Assembly (NCBI GenBank): GCA_024688095.1
Contig: JAILEJ010000417.1
Span: 1-6,214, forward strand
Direction: 5' to 3'
Length of the DNA: 6,214 nucleotides
Origin: Butyrivibrio sp.
Lineage (GTDB): Bacteria; Bacillota; Clostridia; Lachnospirales; Lachnospiraceae
The notes under the pieces were generated by a model. The model did no database searches and was not told the DNA's origin. It saw only the letters and a list, made by a program, of their open reading frames with translations. Shown here piece after piece: positions 5,606 to 6,214 of the stretch. The position numbers and the translations under genes were made by a program. The stretch's first letter is position 1. Each line of letters opens with the position of its first letter.

Positions 5606-6214
5606 CTAATGGGCCTTTCTCCAATTCTCTATTTCCTCTTTTAACCAGGCTATCCAATCCTCAAAGCCGTCTCCTGTAAGCGCTGAAACGGGATAAATTG
5701 GCATATTGGGATTTAAAGGTTTTATATTTTCCTTAAGTCTGTCCTGGTCAAAATGAAAGACTTTTGCTGTATCAATTTTATTTATAAGCAGGCAATCACT
5801 AACGGTAAACATCAATGGATATTTCAAAGGCTTATCATCTCCTTCAGGAGCTGAAAGAATCATGACCTTCCTGGCTGCTCCAACATCAAATTCCGCCGGG
5901 CATACCAGATTTCCGACATTCTCAAGGAAAACCAGGTCTAAATCGGACATATCCAAAGCTTCCATTCCTCTCTTTGTCATATCTGCATTCATATGACAAC
6001 TTCCTCCGGTATGAAGCTGAATCACTCTGGCACCAGTAGCCGCAATAGTTTCTGCATCCACTACAGAATCCACATCTGCTTCCATAACTCCAATACGATA
6101 TTCTGCTTTAAGCGCCTCAATAGTTCTCACCAGAGTTGTGGTCTTCCCTGCTCCCGGTGAAGCCATTAGATTAACCAGAAATATTTTTTTCTCTTCCAGT
6201 TCATTTCTAAAAAG
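5606..6214 (-). CDS. hypB: HypB-type nickel-insertion GTPase, 5' end cut by window (hypB copy 1)
   Basis: This SIMIBI-class GTPase would drive nickel insertion into a metalloenzyme together with HypA in the cytoplasm. The reading frame stays open to the right edge, giving 202 residues plus a TAG stop. The Met at 6164-6166 is internal: it lies in the conserved strand VNLMASPGAGKTT, and the frame continues upstream as LFRNELEEKKIF. By alignment with the next gene, about 20 N-terminal residues are missing. In window numbering the visible motifs are the P-loop SPGAGKTT (19-26), EADVDS, GGSCHMN with the metal-ligand pair Cys73-His74, ENVGNLVCPAEFD with Cys105 as third ligand, EGDDKPLKYP, the canonical G4 motif NKID (145-148) and a G5-like VSAL. 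It shares about 60% identity with the downstream HypB over 183 residues that I aligned by hand without gaps. Whether it has an N-terminal Cys- or His-rich nickel site cannot be seen. Confidence 0.93.
   Translation of the reverse strand, partial: LFRNELEEKKIFLVNLMASPGAGKTTTLVRTIEALKAEYRIGVMEADVDSVVDAETIAATGARVIQLHTGGSCHMNADMTKRGMEALDMSDLDLVFLENVGNLVCPAEFDVGAARKVMILSAPEGDDKPLKYPLMFTVSDCLLINKIDTAKVFHFDQDRLKENIKPLNPNMPIYPVSALTGDGFEDWIAWLKEEIENWRKAH

Noticed and set aside
354..5609. Plus-strand ORFs of 60-92 codons across the window
   Set aside because: All lie antisense to well-supported genes, have no recognisable domain or ribosome site, and are Ser/Leu/Cys/His-rich in the way of antisense shadows.
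6164..6166. ATG as the start of the right-hand HypB
   Set aside because: It lies inside the conserved beta strand before the P-loop, and the frame continues open to the window edge with sequence matching the N-terminal region of the sister HypB.

Overview
The window holds one transcription unit, entirely on the minus strand and read from the right edge to the left. In order of transcription it contains: a HypB-type nickel-insertion GTPase cut by the window edge (5606-6214), a second complete HypB (4943-5593), a 958-residue iron-sulfur/flavin NAD(P)-type oxidoreductase (2021-4897), the nickel metallochaperone HypA (1687-2028), a Trp-rich polytopic membrane protein of unknown function (509-1621), and a small charged protein of unknown function (96-512). 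A strong intrinsic terminator (12-44) closes the unit. Spacings are 12 nt, 45 nt, an 8-nt overlap, 65 nt and a 4-nt overlap, so co-transcription of all six genes is likely. The promoter lies outside the window. There is no gene-free stretch longer than 100 bases.

The likely source is an anaerobic low-to-mid-GC Gram-positive of the Clostridia, perhaps of the Lachnospiraceae type. This is an inference from the AT-leaning composition, the purine-rich AGGAGG-type ribosome binding sites, the U-tailed terminator and the oxygen-sensitive iron-sulfur protein. No phylogenetic marker is present.

HypA and HypB normally deliver and insert Ni(II) into [NiFe]-hydrogenase, and in some bacteria also serve urease. 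Here no hydrogenase subunit, no hypCDEF and no urease gene is visible. The nickel chaperones instead sandwich a fused Fe-S/flavoprotein and precede an uncharacterised membrane protein. The working hypothesis is an accessory redox module. Two HypB proteins and HypA would supply nickel to an enzyme encoded elsewhere or just upstream, or to a member of this operon. The large oxidoreductase would move electrons between NAD(P)H and a partner. The membrane protein would handle transport or act as a membrane anchor. The link between nickel and the oxidoreductase is inferred from gene order only.
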